From positions 1,287,900 through 1,351,899 of the forward strand of contig NZ_CM001466.1 in assembly GCF_000231055.2 (NCBI RefSeq): a stretch of DNA of 64,000 nucleotides, read 5' to 3'. The notes under the pieces are model-generated. The model saw only the letters and a program-made list of their open reading frames with translations, had not been told where the DNA came from and searched no databases. The position numbers and the translations under genes were made by a program. This document shows positions 46,712 through 59,390 of the stretch, piece by piece; within the stretch, counting starts at the first letter, position 1, and every line of letters starts with the position of its first letter. Source of the DNA: Saccharomonospora azurea NA-128. GTDB taxonomy: Bacteria; Actinomycetota; Actinomycetes; Mycobacteriales; Pseudonocardiaceae.

Positions 46712-47133
46712 CGGCTCGCGGCGCCCTCACCGGGTCCGGCGCCCTCGGCCGGACGGGCGCTCTCGGCACGGTCGGCGCCGTCGCCACGCAGCCTGCGCAC
46801 CAGCACCGACTCGTCTCCGTGCTCCTCGAAGTCGGCGAGCACCACGGCCACGGCCTCGCGCACGACCCGTCCCCGGTCCACGACGAGGTCGTGCGACGCG
46901 CGCAACGTGAGCCGCGCCTGCTCCAGCGCGAGCAGTTCGTCACCCGACACGTACACCGTGATCTTCGCGTCGTGCTTCTGCCTGCCCGAACCGCGTCGTG
47001 GAGCGGCCGTCCTCGACGCCAACCGGGTGGGGTGGCTCGACTCGCCCCGCCCCGAGGACGCACTCTCCGGCTGCGCCTCGACGGTACGACGGAACAGCTC
47101 GGAGGCGCCCGGCAGCGACGCTCGCCTGCTCAC
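46708..47133 (-). CDS. Small ribbon-helix-helix-like protein between parA and scpA
   Basis: 141 residues. A basic, Ser/Arg-rich first half and then a compact segment (about residues 55-115) beginning KITVYVSGDELLALEQARLTL with the beta-strand plus two-helix layout of ribbon-helix-helix DNA-binding proteins; the tail is acidic/Gly-rich. The GTG at 47133 overlaps the parA stop by 4 bp and its own stop overlaps scpA, so it is made together with ParA and condensin. No family name recognised. In plasmid systems, RHH proteins such as ParG partner ParA ATPases; such a role here is inference. Confidence 0.78.
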   Translation of the reverse strand: MSRRASLPGASELFRRTVEAQPESASSGRGESSHPTRLASRTAAPRRGSGRQKHDAKITVYVSGDELLALEQARLTLRASHDLVVDRGRVVREAVAVVLADFEEHGDESVLVRRLRGDGADRAESARPAEGAGPGEGAASR

Positions 47134-48137
47134 CGGGCGATCACCTCGCGCGCGAGCGCACGGTAGGCCATCGCACCCGCCGACCGAGGCGCCCACGTGG
47201 TGATCGGCTCACCGGCCACGGTCGTCTCCGGGAACCGCACGGTGCGGTTGATCACCGTGTCGAACACGGTGTCGCCGAATGCCTCCACCACGCGCGAGAT
47301 GACCTCCTTCGAATGCAAGGTCCTCGGGTCGAACATGGTGGCGAGAATGCCCGTGATGTCGAGTTTCGGATTCAGCCGCTCGCGCACCTTCTCGATCGTG
47401 TCGATCAACAATGCCACACCGCGCAGGCTGAAGAACTCGCACTCCAGCGGAATGATGATTCCATCGGCGGCCGTCAGGGCGTTCACCGTCAACAGGCCCA
47501 GCGACGGCTGGCAGTCGACGAGAATGTAGTCGTACCGATCGAGCACGGGACGCAGGACGCGTAGCAGCGTGTGTTCCCGGCCGACCTCGGCCACCAACTG
47601 CACCTCGGCCGCGGACAGATCGATGTTGCTGGGCAACAGGTCGACGTGCTCGACGCGTGTCTCACGGATCACGTCGTCCACGTCGACCGAGCGCTCCATG
47701 ATGACGTTGTAGACGGTCTGGTCGAGCTCGTGCGGCTGGATGCCGAGCCCCACGGACAGCGCTCCCTGGGGATCGAAGTCCACCAGCAGCACCTTGCGCC
47801 CGTATTCCGCCAACGCCGCGCCGAGGTTGATGGTCGACGTCGTTTTCCCGACGCCGCCTTTCTGGTTGCACATCGCGACGATGTGGGCGGGACCGTGCTT
47901 GTCGAGCGGCGGGGGATCGGGAATGTGACGCAGAGGCCGTCCCGTGGGCCCGAGTTTGACACCGTCGTCGGTCGTGGCGGCGTTCTTGCCGTTTCGGGTG
48001 GCGGTCCTGGCGTCCCTACTGCCCTTCGCGATACGCACGCTGGTCCGGTCGCGTTCCTCGGCGGCGGCCGAGTCGGACCGCGACGCCTGGCTCGGGCGGT
48101 CCGACAGGTTCCGCGCCGGCTGTGGAAAAGTCGACAT
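47130..48137 (-). CDS. ParA-family chromosome-partitioning ATPase
   Basis: 335 residues. A Ser/Arg-rich N-terminal extension of about 75 residues precedes the deviant Walker A KGGVGKTT, the VDFDPQG switch and the VDCQPSLGLLT Walker B. It is the Rv1708 type that precedes scpAB, not the parA-parB pair near oriC. The ATG at 48137 has GGAG 10 nt upstream; another ATG lies 24 bp further up. First gene of the condensin operon. Confidence 0.93.
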   Translation of the reverse strand: MSTFPQPARNLSDRPSQASRSDSAAAEERDRTSVRIAKGSRDARTATRNGKNAATTDDGVKLGPTGRPLRHIPDPPPLDKHGPAHIVAMCNQKGGVGKTTSTINLGAALAEYGRKVLLVDFDPQGALSVGLGIQPHELDQTVYNVIMERSVDVDDVIRETRVEHVDLLPSNIDLSAAEVQLVAEVGREHTLLRVLRPVLDRYDYILVDCQPSLGLLTVNALTAADGIIIPLECEFFSLRGVALLIDTIEKVRERLNPKLDITGILATMFDPRTLHSKEVISRVVEAFGDTVFDTVINRTVRFPETTVAGEPITTWAPRSAGAMAYRALAREVIAR

Positions 48138-48239
48138 GGGGCGAAAGCTCCTTGTTCGCATGGACCGGCGTCAGCGTATGACGGAGCGAGAGCACGGCCA
48201 AAGCGGCTCGCCGTTCATCGGCGGAGTACTTTCGCCCGC

Positions 48240-49178
48240 TCAGCCCAACGCCCGCGGATGCGTGGTCGCGTAAACCTCACGCAGCGTGTTGACCGTCACG
48301 AGCGTGTAAACCTGTGTGGTGGTGACGGAGGCGTGCCCGAGCAGTTCCTGCACCACGCGCACGTCCGCGCCGCCTTCGAGCAGGTGGGTGGCGAACGAGT
48401 GCCGCAGGGTGTGGGGAGACACCGCCGTCGTGAGGCCCGCCCGCTCGGCCGCCGACTTCAGCACCCGCCACGCTCCCTGCCGGGAGAGCCGGCCCCCGCG
48501 GGCGTTGAGGAACAGTGCGCCCGTTCCGCGTCCCTTGACCGCCAGAGCGGGACGCGCGCGCACCAGGTAGGCGTCGAGAGCCTCGAGCGCGGGGCACCCG
48601 ACCGGCACGAGGCGCTGCCGCCCGCCCTTCCCCGAGAGCACGACCGTCCGTTCCCGACGGTCGACGTCGTCGACGTCGAGTCCGATGGCCTCGGAAATGC
48701 GCGCTCCGGTCGAGTACAGCAGTTCGAGCAGGGCACGGTCGCGCAGTGCTCGGGCGTCCTCCCCGGTCGGTGTGCCCAGCAGCCGCACCACGTCGTCCAA
48801 CGGCAGAGCTCTGGGCAGGCGGCGGGCGAGCGACGGAGGTCGCACGTCGCGCGCCGGATCGTCCCCGGTCCACCCCTCGGCGTGCGCGAAGCGGTGCAGC
48901 CCCCGTACCGCGGACAGAGCGCGGGCGGCGGACGACGGAGCCAGCGGCGGCCGATCGCCGTCGCCGTGCCGGAGGGCGACCCCGAACGCCACGATGTGCT
49001 CGTGGTTCACCTGCCGCAGCTCGGCCACGCCCGCCTCGCTCAGGTGGCGCACGTAACGCCGCAGGTCACGCGCGTAGGAGTCCACGGTGTTGCGGGACGT
49101 CCCGCGCTCGACCCTCAGGTGGTCGAGATAGGCGGCGACGCCCTGTTGCGGGGAGAGCTGCTCGCCGGCCGGTGTCAC
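48240..49178 (-). CDS. xerD: Tyrosine recombinase XerD
   Basis: 312 residues. N-terminal SAM-like core-binding domain ([25 protein letters not shown]), then the catalytic domain with the active-site set: Arg in TGARISE, Lys in SGKGGRQR, H-x2-R in HTLRHSFA, His in LLGHAS and nucleophile Tyr in TTQVYT. Resolves chromosome dimers at dif with XerC and FtsK. The start GTG 49178 is the best fit to the family; no strong ribosome site is visible. Position matches Rv1701. Confidence 0.94.
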   Translation of the reverse strand: MTPAGEQLSPQQGVAAYLDHLRVERGTSRNTVDSYARDLRRYVRHLSEAGVAELRQVNHEHIVAFGVALRHGDGDRPPLAPSSAARALSAVRGLHRFAHAEGWTGDDPARDVRPPSLARRLPRALPLDDVVRLLGTPTGEDARALRDRALLELLYSTGARISEAIGLDVDDVDRRERTVVLSGKGGRQRLVPVGCPALEALDAYLVRARPALAVKGRGTGALFLNARGGRLSRQGAWRVLKSAAERAGLTTAVSPHTLRHSFATHLLEGGADVRVVQELLGHASVTTTQVYTLVTVNTLREVYATTHPRALG

Positions 49179-49227
49179 ACGGCGAACTCTAGGGGACGGA
49201 CACCTCACCCCCAGTGATCAACACGCC

Positions 49228-49938
49228 TCAGGCCTGGACGACGCCCTCCACCGGTCGGGTGCCGTCGAACCGGTCGCGCAGAGTGTCCACGCCGTCCTGC
49301 GGAGCCGCCAGTCCCACGAGATCGCGACGCTGTTCGCGCTTGCCCGCCGTGTCCAGCCCCATGGCCTCGTCCCGGTTCCGCGCGAGCGACTCGTCGGCCT
49401 CCCCGTCGCGGTTGAACGACCACATCAGCATCGCCTCCCCCATCGGGACCTCGTCGCCCGGCTGCCCGTCGTGGCGGCCGGTGTGCCAGGTGTGCCACGT
49501 CTTGCCGTAGCTGTTGACGAGTTGTTTCATCAGCGCCTTCTCCGCCGGGGCCGGCAGCCCCGGCGCGGCGAGCTGACCGGAGAGGACCTCGAAGTTGTGG
49601 GGATGCCAGTACCCGCGCTCCTCGTGCGGGAGCGTGGCGTGAAGCGATCCCGAGACGATGTACTCGATGCCGATCAGGTTGGCGTCGGCCGTGTTGCCGT
49701 CGAAGATCACGCACTGGAGCAGGTCGTCATTCACCACCCGGCAGTAGTGGTGTGCCTCCATCTGCATGCCGGGGTCGTGCTTCGCGCAGTGCAGGCCGAC
49801 GACGTAGACGTCGAAGCCGGACAACGGTGTGGCCTGCTGCACCAGGTTCGCGCCCTGCTCCAGGATGGCCAGCCACCCGCTCTTCGGCGCGCCCGCGGGT
49901 CGCCGGGGCGAGGGACGGGAGGGAATGGTCACGTTCAT
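49228..49938 (-). CDS. OBAP / DUF1264 family protein
   Basis: 236 residues. The conserved core carries the family motifs HHYCRVVNDDLLQCVIFDG, LIGIEYIVS, the ERGYWHPHNFEVLSGQL stretch and the KTWHTWHTG segment. DUF1264 proteins include the plant oil-body-associated proteins; the bacterial role is unknown. His and Cys clusters suggest metal binding. ATG at 49938, overlapping an in-frame upstream ATG of the divergent DUF1707 gene by 2 bp in opposite orientation. Sits between xerD and the DUF1707 gene. Confidence 0.88.
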   Translation of the reverse strand: MNVTIPSRPSPRRPAGAPKSGWLAILEQGANLVQQATPLSGFDVYVVGLHCAKHDPGMQMEAHHYCRVVNDDLLQCVIFDGNTADANLIGIEYIVSGSLHATLPHEERGYWHPHNFEVLSGQLAAPGLPAPAEKALMKQLVNSYGKTWHTWHTGRHDGQPGDEVPMGEAMLMWSFNRDGEADESLARNRDEAMGLDTAGKREQRRDLVGLAAPQDGVDTLRDRFDGTRPVEGVVQA

Positions 49939-49996
49939 GTCCGAAGGCGTTGACACTGCGCCCACGGAGGAAACGTCCGGTCGGTACGCTGCCGTC

Positions 49997-50509
49997 ATGA
50001 ACGGGGGACCGGCGGAGGACGGACTGCGCATCGGCACGGCGGAACGGGAGGTCGCCAGCCGGCTGCTGGCCGACCACTTCGCCGAAGGGCGCCTGACCGC
50101 CGCGGAGTACGAGGACCGGGTCGACCGCACCCTGGCGGCACGGGTCCGGGGCGATGTCAGGGAGCTGTTCGCGGATCTACCGCCACCGCATCCGCCGTTC
50201 CTCACCGTCCCGGAGAGCCCCCACCCCGCCGTGCGGCCGGAGGTGGGTGGCATGCCCACACCGCTGGGCACCGGCGCCGAGATGCAGCACACCGAGACGT
50301 CCGATCGCTCCGCCGTCGCGGCGGGTGTCCTGCAGATCGCGCTGCCGTTCGGCACGGGGCGCTTCTACACCGGCGACACGCGCGTGGCCGTGTTCCAGCT
50401 CGTGTGCACCGTGCTCACGTTCGGGCTGGGCGCGCTGTGGCCGATCATCGACGGCATCATGCTGCTCATCGAGGGCGGCACGGACGGGGAGGGGCGGCGG
50501 CTGCGGTGA
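49997..50509 (+). CDS. DUF1707 and TM2 domain membrane protein
   Basis: 170 residues. The DUF1707 (SHOCT-like) module is at about residues 6-56 (RIGTAEREVASRLLADHFAEGRL...), then a Pro-rich linker and a C-terminal TM2 domain with two helices (GTGRFYTGD, then ALWPIIDGIMLL). Role unknown. I start at ATG 49997 because TACGCT ends 6 nt upstream (leaderless); another in-frame ATG at 49937 would overlap the opposite gene's start. Confidence 0.85.
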   Translation: MNGGPAEDGLRIGTAEREVASRLLADHFAEGRLTAAEYEDRVDRTLAARVRGDVRELFADLPPPHPPFLTVPESPHPAVRPEVGGMPTPLGTGAEMQHTETSDRSAVAAGVLQIALPFGTGRFYTGDTRVAVFQLVCTVLTFGLGALWPIIDGIMLLIEGGTDGEGRRLR

Positions 50510-50539
50510 ACCGGCCCCTCCCCTCCGCCGTCAGCGCCG

Positions 50540-54221
<3,682 letters not shown>

Positions 54222-54240
54222 GCACGGTCTCTCCGGAGCC

Positions 54241-55422
54241 TCACGGGAGCAGACCCGCGGCCCAGTCGACGACGGCGTCCCACCACCGCGCCACGTCGTC
54301 CGCGTAGCCGGATGTGGTGAGGAACAGCAGCGCGCCGACGACGAGCACGAGGACGAGAACGACGAATGCGAGCAGCACGAACCTCGGGGTCCGACTGCGA
54401 TGCACCAGCGCCACGGCCTTGCCGTCGATGACCCGGGTTCCGAGCTTCAACCGCGTCAGGAACGTCGACGGATTCGAGCCCGAACGGCCGGAGTCGAGGA
54501 ACTCCCGCAGGGTCGCCTGGAAGCCCACCGTCACCACCAGCGTCGCGTCGTGTGCCTCGGTGAGCAGCAGCGCGAGATCCTCCGGGTTGGCCGTCGCGGG
54601 GAACGTCACCGCGCCGATCCCCAGGTCCTGCACCCGCTCCACCCCGGGGGCATGTCCGTCCGGTTGAGCGGGCACCACCACCTCGGACGCCGCGGACAAC
54701 GTGTTCGCCTCGACCATGGTCGGATCACCGACGACGATGTCCGGCACGAACCCCAGATCGCGCATCGTGTCCGCCGCGCGTTCCACACCGATCAGCACGG
54801 GCTTGTGGTGGCGGACGTAGCGCTTCAGGCTCTGCAGATCCTCGGCGTACCCGGCCCCCGGCGCGACCACCACGACGTGCCGGTCGGCCAAGGGCACCCG
54901 GAGTTCCGGCACGCCCACACCGTCGAGGATGAGACTGCGTTCCCGCCGCAGGAACTCGATCGTGTTGGCCGAGAACGCCTCCAGCTGGGCGGACATCCCC
55001 GCGCGCGCCTCCACGATCTGGTCGGCGACGCTCTCGGGCGTCTGCACCACGCACGTGCTGATCTCGCGGCGGCCGACGTAGATCGTGTTCTCGTGGATGC
55101 GCACCCTGCTCCCGTCCCGGATACGGTGCAGCACCTCACGCCCGGCGTGGTCGAACAGCGGCACACCCGCCTTCAGCAGCACCTCCGGTCCGAGGTTGGG
55201 GTAGCGCCCCGAGATCGACGGCGCCGCGTTCACCACGGCGGCGACCTGCGCCTGCACGAGAGCGTCGGCGCTCGCGCGGTCCAGGTCCACCTGGTCGATC
55301 ACCGCGATGTCTCCGGGCTCGACCCGCTTCACCAGATCCCGGATCCGGCGGTCGACACGAGCGGTACCGCTGATACCGGGTTGTGTGGACGGGGAACGGG
55401 GCAACAGGTCGGCCAGTTTCAT
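54241..55422 (-). CDS. steA: Putative cytokinetic ring protein SteA
   Basis: 393 residues, the same length as Rv1697. A thiamine-pyrophosphokinase-like fold (nucleotide-binding region around VVAPGAG, then DIVVGD) and a C-terminal transmembrane helix near 345-367 are visible. SteA and its partner SteB act in division and cell separation in Corynebacteriales. Its usual partner SteB/MctB is not found beside it. ATG at 55422; an ATG 9 bp upstream is possible. Downstream of recN as in M. tuberculosis. Confidence 0.9.
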   Translation of the reverse strand: MKLADLLPRSPSTQPGISGTARVDRRIRDLVKRVEPGDIAVIDQVDLDRASADALVQAQVAAVVNAAPSISGRYPNLGPEVLLKAGVPLFDHAGREVLHRIRDGSRVRIHENTIYVGRREISTCVVQTPESVADQIVEARAGMSAQLEAFSANTIEFLRRERSLILDGVGVPELRVPLADRHVVVVAPGAGYAEDLQSLKRYVRHHKPVLIGVERAADTMRDLGFVPDIVVGDPTMVEANTLSAASEVVVPAQPDGHAPGVERVQDLGIGAVTFPATANPEDLALLLTEAHDATLVVTVGFQATLREFLDSGRSGSNPSTFLTRLKLGTRVIDGKAVALVHRSRTPRFVLLAFVVLVLVLVVGALLFLTTSGYADDVARWWDAVVDWAAGLLP

Positions 55423-55533
55423 GCCGGGCATCGTGGCAATGTTGCGCGCGCACGTGGAGTCGCCACGCCGTAGCGGCGGGCCCGTTGACCAGGATGCGGG
55501 ATGACGCACCACCCGAAGGCGGGGCGTCGGTCC

Positions 55534-57336
55534 TCACCGACGCCGCGTGGTCTTCCCGGACCGCCCCCCGGAGTCGGCGGACGTGGCCGACGCCGTCGTG
55601 AACTCCTCCGCCGCCCGCAGCAGCTCCTCCGCGTGCGCGCGTCCGGTCTCGGTGTCGTCGAGGCCCGCGAGCATGCGCGCGAGTTCCGTGACGCGCTCGT
55701 CGCCGTCGAGCGTGCGGACGCCGCTGCTCGTCACCCCGTCCGAGGTGCCCTTGTCCACCACCAGGTGCCGGTCGGCGAAGGCGGCGACCTGCGGCAGGTG
55801 GGTCACGACCAACACCTGATGCGTCCGCGCGAGCCTGGCCAGCCGTCGACCGATCTCCACCGCGGCGCGGCCACCGACACCCACGTCGACCTCGTCGAAC
55901 ACCAGTGTCTGCACCGTGTCCGCGTGCGCGAGCACGACCTCGGTCGCGAGCATCACACGCGAAAGCTCACCACCGGAGGCCGCCTTGTGCACCGGCAGCG
56001 CGGGCGCCTTGGCGTGCGCGCGGAGCAGGAGCTCCACCTCGTCGACACCGTCGGGCCCGGCCGAGACGGTTCGGCCGTCGACGATCAACGCCGTCGACTC
56101 GGCGGGATCGGCCTCCCGAGAGTTCACGGTGACCTCGATCGCGGCCTGCCCCATCGCGAGCCCCGCGAGCTCCGCGGTGATGCGTTCCGCGAGCACCTCG
56201 GCCGCGGCGCGACGAGCCTCCGACACCCGGCGAGCCTGCGTGGCCAGCTCGTCGGCCAGCGCATCCCGCTGTGCCGCGAGGGCCTCCAACGCCTCCTCCG
56301 ACGTGTCCATACCGGCCAGTCGTGCACGGGCGTCCTCCGCCCACGCGAGCACACCGTCGATGTCGGCCGCGTACTTGCGGGTCAGCTTCTTCAACTCCGC
56401 CTGGCGGGCGAGGATCGTCTCCAGCCTCTCGGGGTCGGCGTCGAGCGAGCCGAGGTAGGAGGCGAGTTCACTGCCCACCTCGCTCAGCAGCACGGAGGCC
56501 TCCGACAACCGCGGTTCGAAGTCGCGCAGCACGGGATCCTCCGCGGCACTCAACCGCCGCCTCGCCTCGGCGAGCAACCCCAGTGCTCCCGGCAGATCCG
56601 GGTCGCCCTCGGCGGACCCCGCGACCGCGAGCTGGGCCGCCGTCGCGGCATCCCGCAGCTCGTCCACGGCGGCCAACCGCTTGACCTGCTCCGTCAGCTC
56701 GGTGTCCTCCCCGGGCCGCGGCTCCACGGCGTCGATCTCGGCCAGCCCGTGCCGCAGCAGGTCGGCCTGCTGCGCGAGCTCCCGCGACCGCGCGCGCCGC
56801 TGCGTGAGCTCCCGAGACACGGCAAGCCACTCCCGGCGCACGTCGCGGTACGCCGCCAGCGGCTCGGCCACGGACTCGCCCGCGAATCGGTCGAGCACCG
56901 CCCGCTGCTCGGCGGGACGCAACAGCCTCAGCTGGTCGTTCTGCCCGTGCACGGCGAGGATCTGTTCCGAGAGGTCCCCCAGCACCCCGACGGGCACGGA
57001 CCGCCCACCGAGATGCGCCCGCGACCTGCCGTCCGCGCCCACCGACCGCACGGCGATCACGCTGCCGTCCTCGTCGGCGTCGGCGCCCGCGTCGGACAGG
57101 ATGCGCAGAGCCTGCTCACCGGCGATGTCGGTGAACCGGCCCTCCACGATCGCCTTCGCCGCGCCCGCCCGCACCTTGGAGGCGTCGGAACGCCCACCGG
57201 ACAGCAGGTGCAGACCGGTCACGACCATCGTCTTACCGACCCCGGTCTCGCCGGTGACCACGGTGAACCCGGGGTGCAGTTCGAGCGCGGCCTCCTCGAT
57301 CACCCCGAGGCCCTGGATACGCATCTCGGCCAGCAC
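55534..57336 (-). CDS. recN: DNA repair protein RecN
   Basis: 600-residue SMC-like ATPase for double-strand-break repair. Head domains carry Walker A GETGVGKT near the N-terminus and the signature SGGELSRVML plus Walker B LVFDEVDVG near the C-terminus, flanking a coiled-coil arm. GTG at 57336 (VLAEMRIQGLG); the ATG four codons on is possible. 35 bp after nadK, minus strand. Confidence 0.95.
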   Translation of the reverse strand: MLAEMRIQGLGVIEEAALELHPGFTVVTGETGVGKTMVVTGLHLLSGGRSDASKVRAGAAKAIVEGRFTDIAGEQALRILSDAGADADEDGSVIAVRSVGADGRSRAHLGGRSVPVGVLGDLSEQILAVHGQNDQLRLLRPAEQRAVLDRFAGESVAEPLAAYRDVRREWLAVSRELTQRRARSRELAQQADLLRHGLAEIDAVEPRPGEDTELTEQVKRLAAVDELRDAATAAQLAVAGSAEGDPDLPGALGLLAEARRRLSAAEDPVLRDFEPRLSEASVLLSEVGSELASYLGSLDADPERLETILARQAELKKLTRKYAADIDGVLAWAEDARARLAGMDTSEEALEALAAQRDALADELATQARRVSEARRAAAEVLAERITAELAGLAMGQAAIEVTVNSREADPAESTALIVDGRTVSAGPDGVDEVELLLRAHAKAPALPVHKAASGGELSRVMLATEVVLAHADTVQTLVFDEVDVGVGGRAAVEIGRRLARLARTHQVLVVTHLPQVAAFADRHLVVDKGTSDGVTSSGVRTLDGDERVTELARMLAGLDDTETGRAHAEELLRAAEEFTTASATSADSGGRSGKTTRRR

Positions 57337-57371
57337 GCCAACCACCGTAGCGGCAACCCGCGACAAGGTCG

Positions 57372-58295
57372 TCAACCCTCGCGGGCGTGCCGCTCCCTCC
57401 ATCCTGTTACCGGCAACGAGAACTTGTGCACCAGGCGGTCGGTGAACGGGCCGTCCCACAGGCGCGCCAACCGCACCGGCACCTCACCGGCCACCACCTG
57501 CACCCGGGAGCCGGGTTCCAGGTCCGCGTGCCGCAGGCCGTCGCACGTCAGCACCGCCGGCGACCCGTCCGGATCGACCTGCACGGTGATCACCGACGAA
57601 CGGGACACCACGAGCGGCCGCGAGAACATCGCGTGCGCGTTGCTGGGGACGACGAGCAGGGCCTCCACGTCGGGCCAGACGACCGGCCCACCCGCCGAGA
57701 ACGCGTACGCCGTCGAACCGGTCGGCGTCGAGCACAGGACGCCGTCGCAACCGAACGACGACACCGGCCTGCCGTCGACCTCGATCAGCGCGTCGAGAAT
57801 GCGCTCCCGCGAGCACTTCTCGACACTCGCCTCGTTCAGCGCCCAGGTCCGCGTGACCACGGTCCCGCCGAGGGTGACGGTGACGTCCACCGTCATGCGC
57901 TCCTCGATGCGGTAGCGGCGCTCCACCACGCGGTCGACGGTGTCGCCGAGCGCGTCGTAGTCGGCCTCGGTGAGGAAGCCCATCCGTCCCAGATTCACTC
58001 CGAGCACCGGGACACCCGCGGGTCGGGCGAGCTCCGCGGCCCGCAACAGCGTCCCGTCCCCGCCCAGAACCAGCACCAGCTCGGCGCCGCGTGCGGGATC
58101 TTCCGACTCGGCCACCACGGCACACGGCAGGGACTGGTCGGGAGGCTCGACGAGTCGTCGTACCTCGGAGTCGAGCACACGCAACCCGATGCCCGCCGCC
58201 GCGAGCCGGACAGCCACCTCCCCGGCCGCGTCCCGCGTCGTGTCGCGGTCCGGGTGAACGATCAGCAGTACCTCTCGGCGTCCGAGCTCGGTCAC
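57372..58295 (-). CDS. nadK: NAD kinase
   Basis: 307 residues; phosphorylates NAD to NADP. GGDGT (about residues 78-82) and the conserved NE in ALNEASV and the TPTGSTAYAFSAGGP loop are intact. Operon tlyA-nadK-recN as in Rv1694-Rv1696; start overlaps the tlyA stop by 4 bp. Confidence 0.96.
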   Translation of the reverse strand: MTELGRREVLLIVHPDRDTTRDAAGEVAVRLAAAGIGLRVLDSEVRRLVEPPDQSLPCAVVAESEDPARGAELVLVLGGDGTLLRAAELARPAGVPVLGVNLGRMGFLTEADYDALGDTVDRVVERRYRIEERMTVDVTVTLGGTVVTRTWALNEASVEKCSRERILDALIEVDGRPVSSFGCDGVLCSTPTGSTAYAFSAGGPVVWPDVEALLVVPSNAHAMFSRPLVVSRSSVITVQVDPDGSPAVLTCDGLRHADLEPGSRVQVVAGEVPVRLARLWDGPFTDRLVHKFSLPVTGWRERHAREG

Positions 58296-59128
58296 GAAGG
58301 TCCCTTCCTCACCGCGGTGCGGACCATCTCGTCGCGCCGCTCCGTGTCGGCGGGATTACTGTCCACCCCCTCGGGATCCTTGCGCAACCATGCGAAGTAC
58401 TCGACGTTGCCGGACGGCCCCGGCAGCGGGCTGGCCACGACACCCAACGTCCGCAGACCGCACTGCGCGGCCTCGGTGAGCACGTCGGACACGGCCTCCG
58501 CCCGAAGGTCCGGGTCGCGCACCACGCCACCGTGACCGAGCCGCTGGCGTCCGACCTCGAACTGGGGCTTCACCATCGGCAACAGGTCGGCTCCCGCCGC
58601 GGCGCACTCCGCCAGCGCGGGCAGCACGAGGCGCAGCGAGATGAACGACAGATCGGCGACCACGAGGTCGACCACGCCCTCGATCGCCTCCGGCGTCAGG
58701 GTGCGCACGTTGGTCTTGTCGAGCACCGTGACCCGCTCGTCGGTGCGCAGCCGCCAGTCCAGCAGGCCACGACCCACGTCGGCGGCGATCACCGAAGCCG
58801 CGCCGTGCCGCAGCAGCACATCGGTGAACCCGCCGGTGGAAGCGCCCGCGTCCAGGCAGCGCCGTCCTTCGACCCGCAACCCGCTGGGGGTGAACTCCTC
58901 GAGCGCGCCGAGCAGCTTGTGCGCACCGCGCGACGCCCAGCCGGGGTCGTCGTCGGTGCGCACCACGATGGCGACGTCGGCTTCCACGCTGGTCGCGGGT
59001 TTCTTCGCCACCAGGCCACGCACCGTCACCCGCCCCTCCGTGATGAGCGAGCTGGCGTGTTCCCTCGACCGTGCGAGACCCCGGCGCACGAGTTCGGCGT
59101 CGAGGCGAGCTCTGCGTGCCACCGTCAC
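58292..59128 (-). CDS. tlyA: TlyA-type rRNA 2'-O-methyltransferase
   Basis: 278 residues. An N-terminal S4 domain (VARRARLDAELVRRGLARS...) and an FtsJ-like methyltransferase domain (LDAGASTGGFTDVLL). Methylates 16S C1409 and 23S C1920 in mycobacteria, where its loss gives capreomycin resistance. GTG at 59128 overlaps the stop of the small upstream gene by 4 bp. Confidence 0.93.
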   Translation of the reverse strand: MTVARRARLDAELVRRGLARSREHASSLITEGRVTVRGLVAKKPATSVEADVAIVVRTDDDPGWASRGAHKLLGALEEFTPSGLRVEGRRCLDAGASTGGFTDVLLRHGAASVIAADVGRGLLDWRLRTDERVTVLDKTNVRTLTPEAIEGVVDLVVADLSFISLRLVLPALAECAAAGADLLPMVKPQFEVGRQRLGHGGVVRDPDLRAEAVSDVLTEAAQCGLRTLGVVASPLPGPSGNVEYFAWLRKDPEGVDSNPADTERRDEMVRTAVRKGPS

Positions 59129-59340
59129 ACCTTGTCGATGCTGGACAGGGCCACGGACAGGGCCGTGTGCACGGTCTCGAAGCGTTCGACGTGCTCGCCG
59201 GGCGGGAGGTCCTCCAGGTCGTCGAGCGCGGCCACGGCGTCGTCGATCGCCTCTCGAGGATCGACGGTCTGCCCCTCCGGCAGCCGTCCCGGCGGTGGAC
59301 CGGGCACCGGCCGCGGCCCGGATTCAGCGTCTACGTGCAC
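59125..59340 (-). CDS. Small conserved protein (Rv1693-like position)
   Basis: 71 residues, acidic, Pro-rich first half then a helical segment (AIDDAVAALDDLEDL and the VHTALSVALSSIDKV end). Coupled to tlyA by a 4-bp overlap. Matches Rv1693 in size and position between the HAD phosphatase and tlyA. Function unknown. Confidence 0.75.
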   Translation of the reverse strand: MHVDAESGPRPVPGPPPGRLPEGQTVDPREAIDDAVAALDDLEDLPPGEHVERFETVHTALSVALSSIDKV

Positions 59341-59390
59341 GCCACAACGCTAACCGATCGAGCTGCCGACACGCCGTAGCCCCGGCGCGT

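Noticed and set aside
45153..47063. 636-codon reading that includes scpB
   Set aside because: Only the last 232 residues are ScpB; the rest is scpA and the RHH gene read in the wrong frame.
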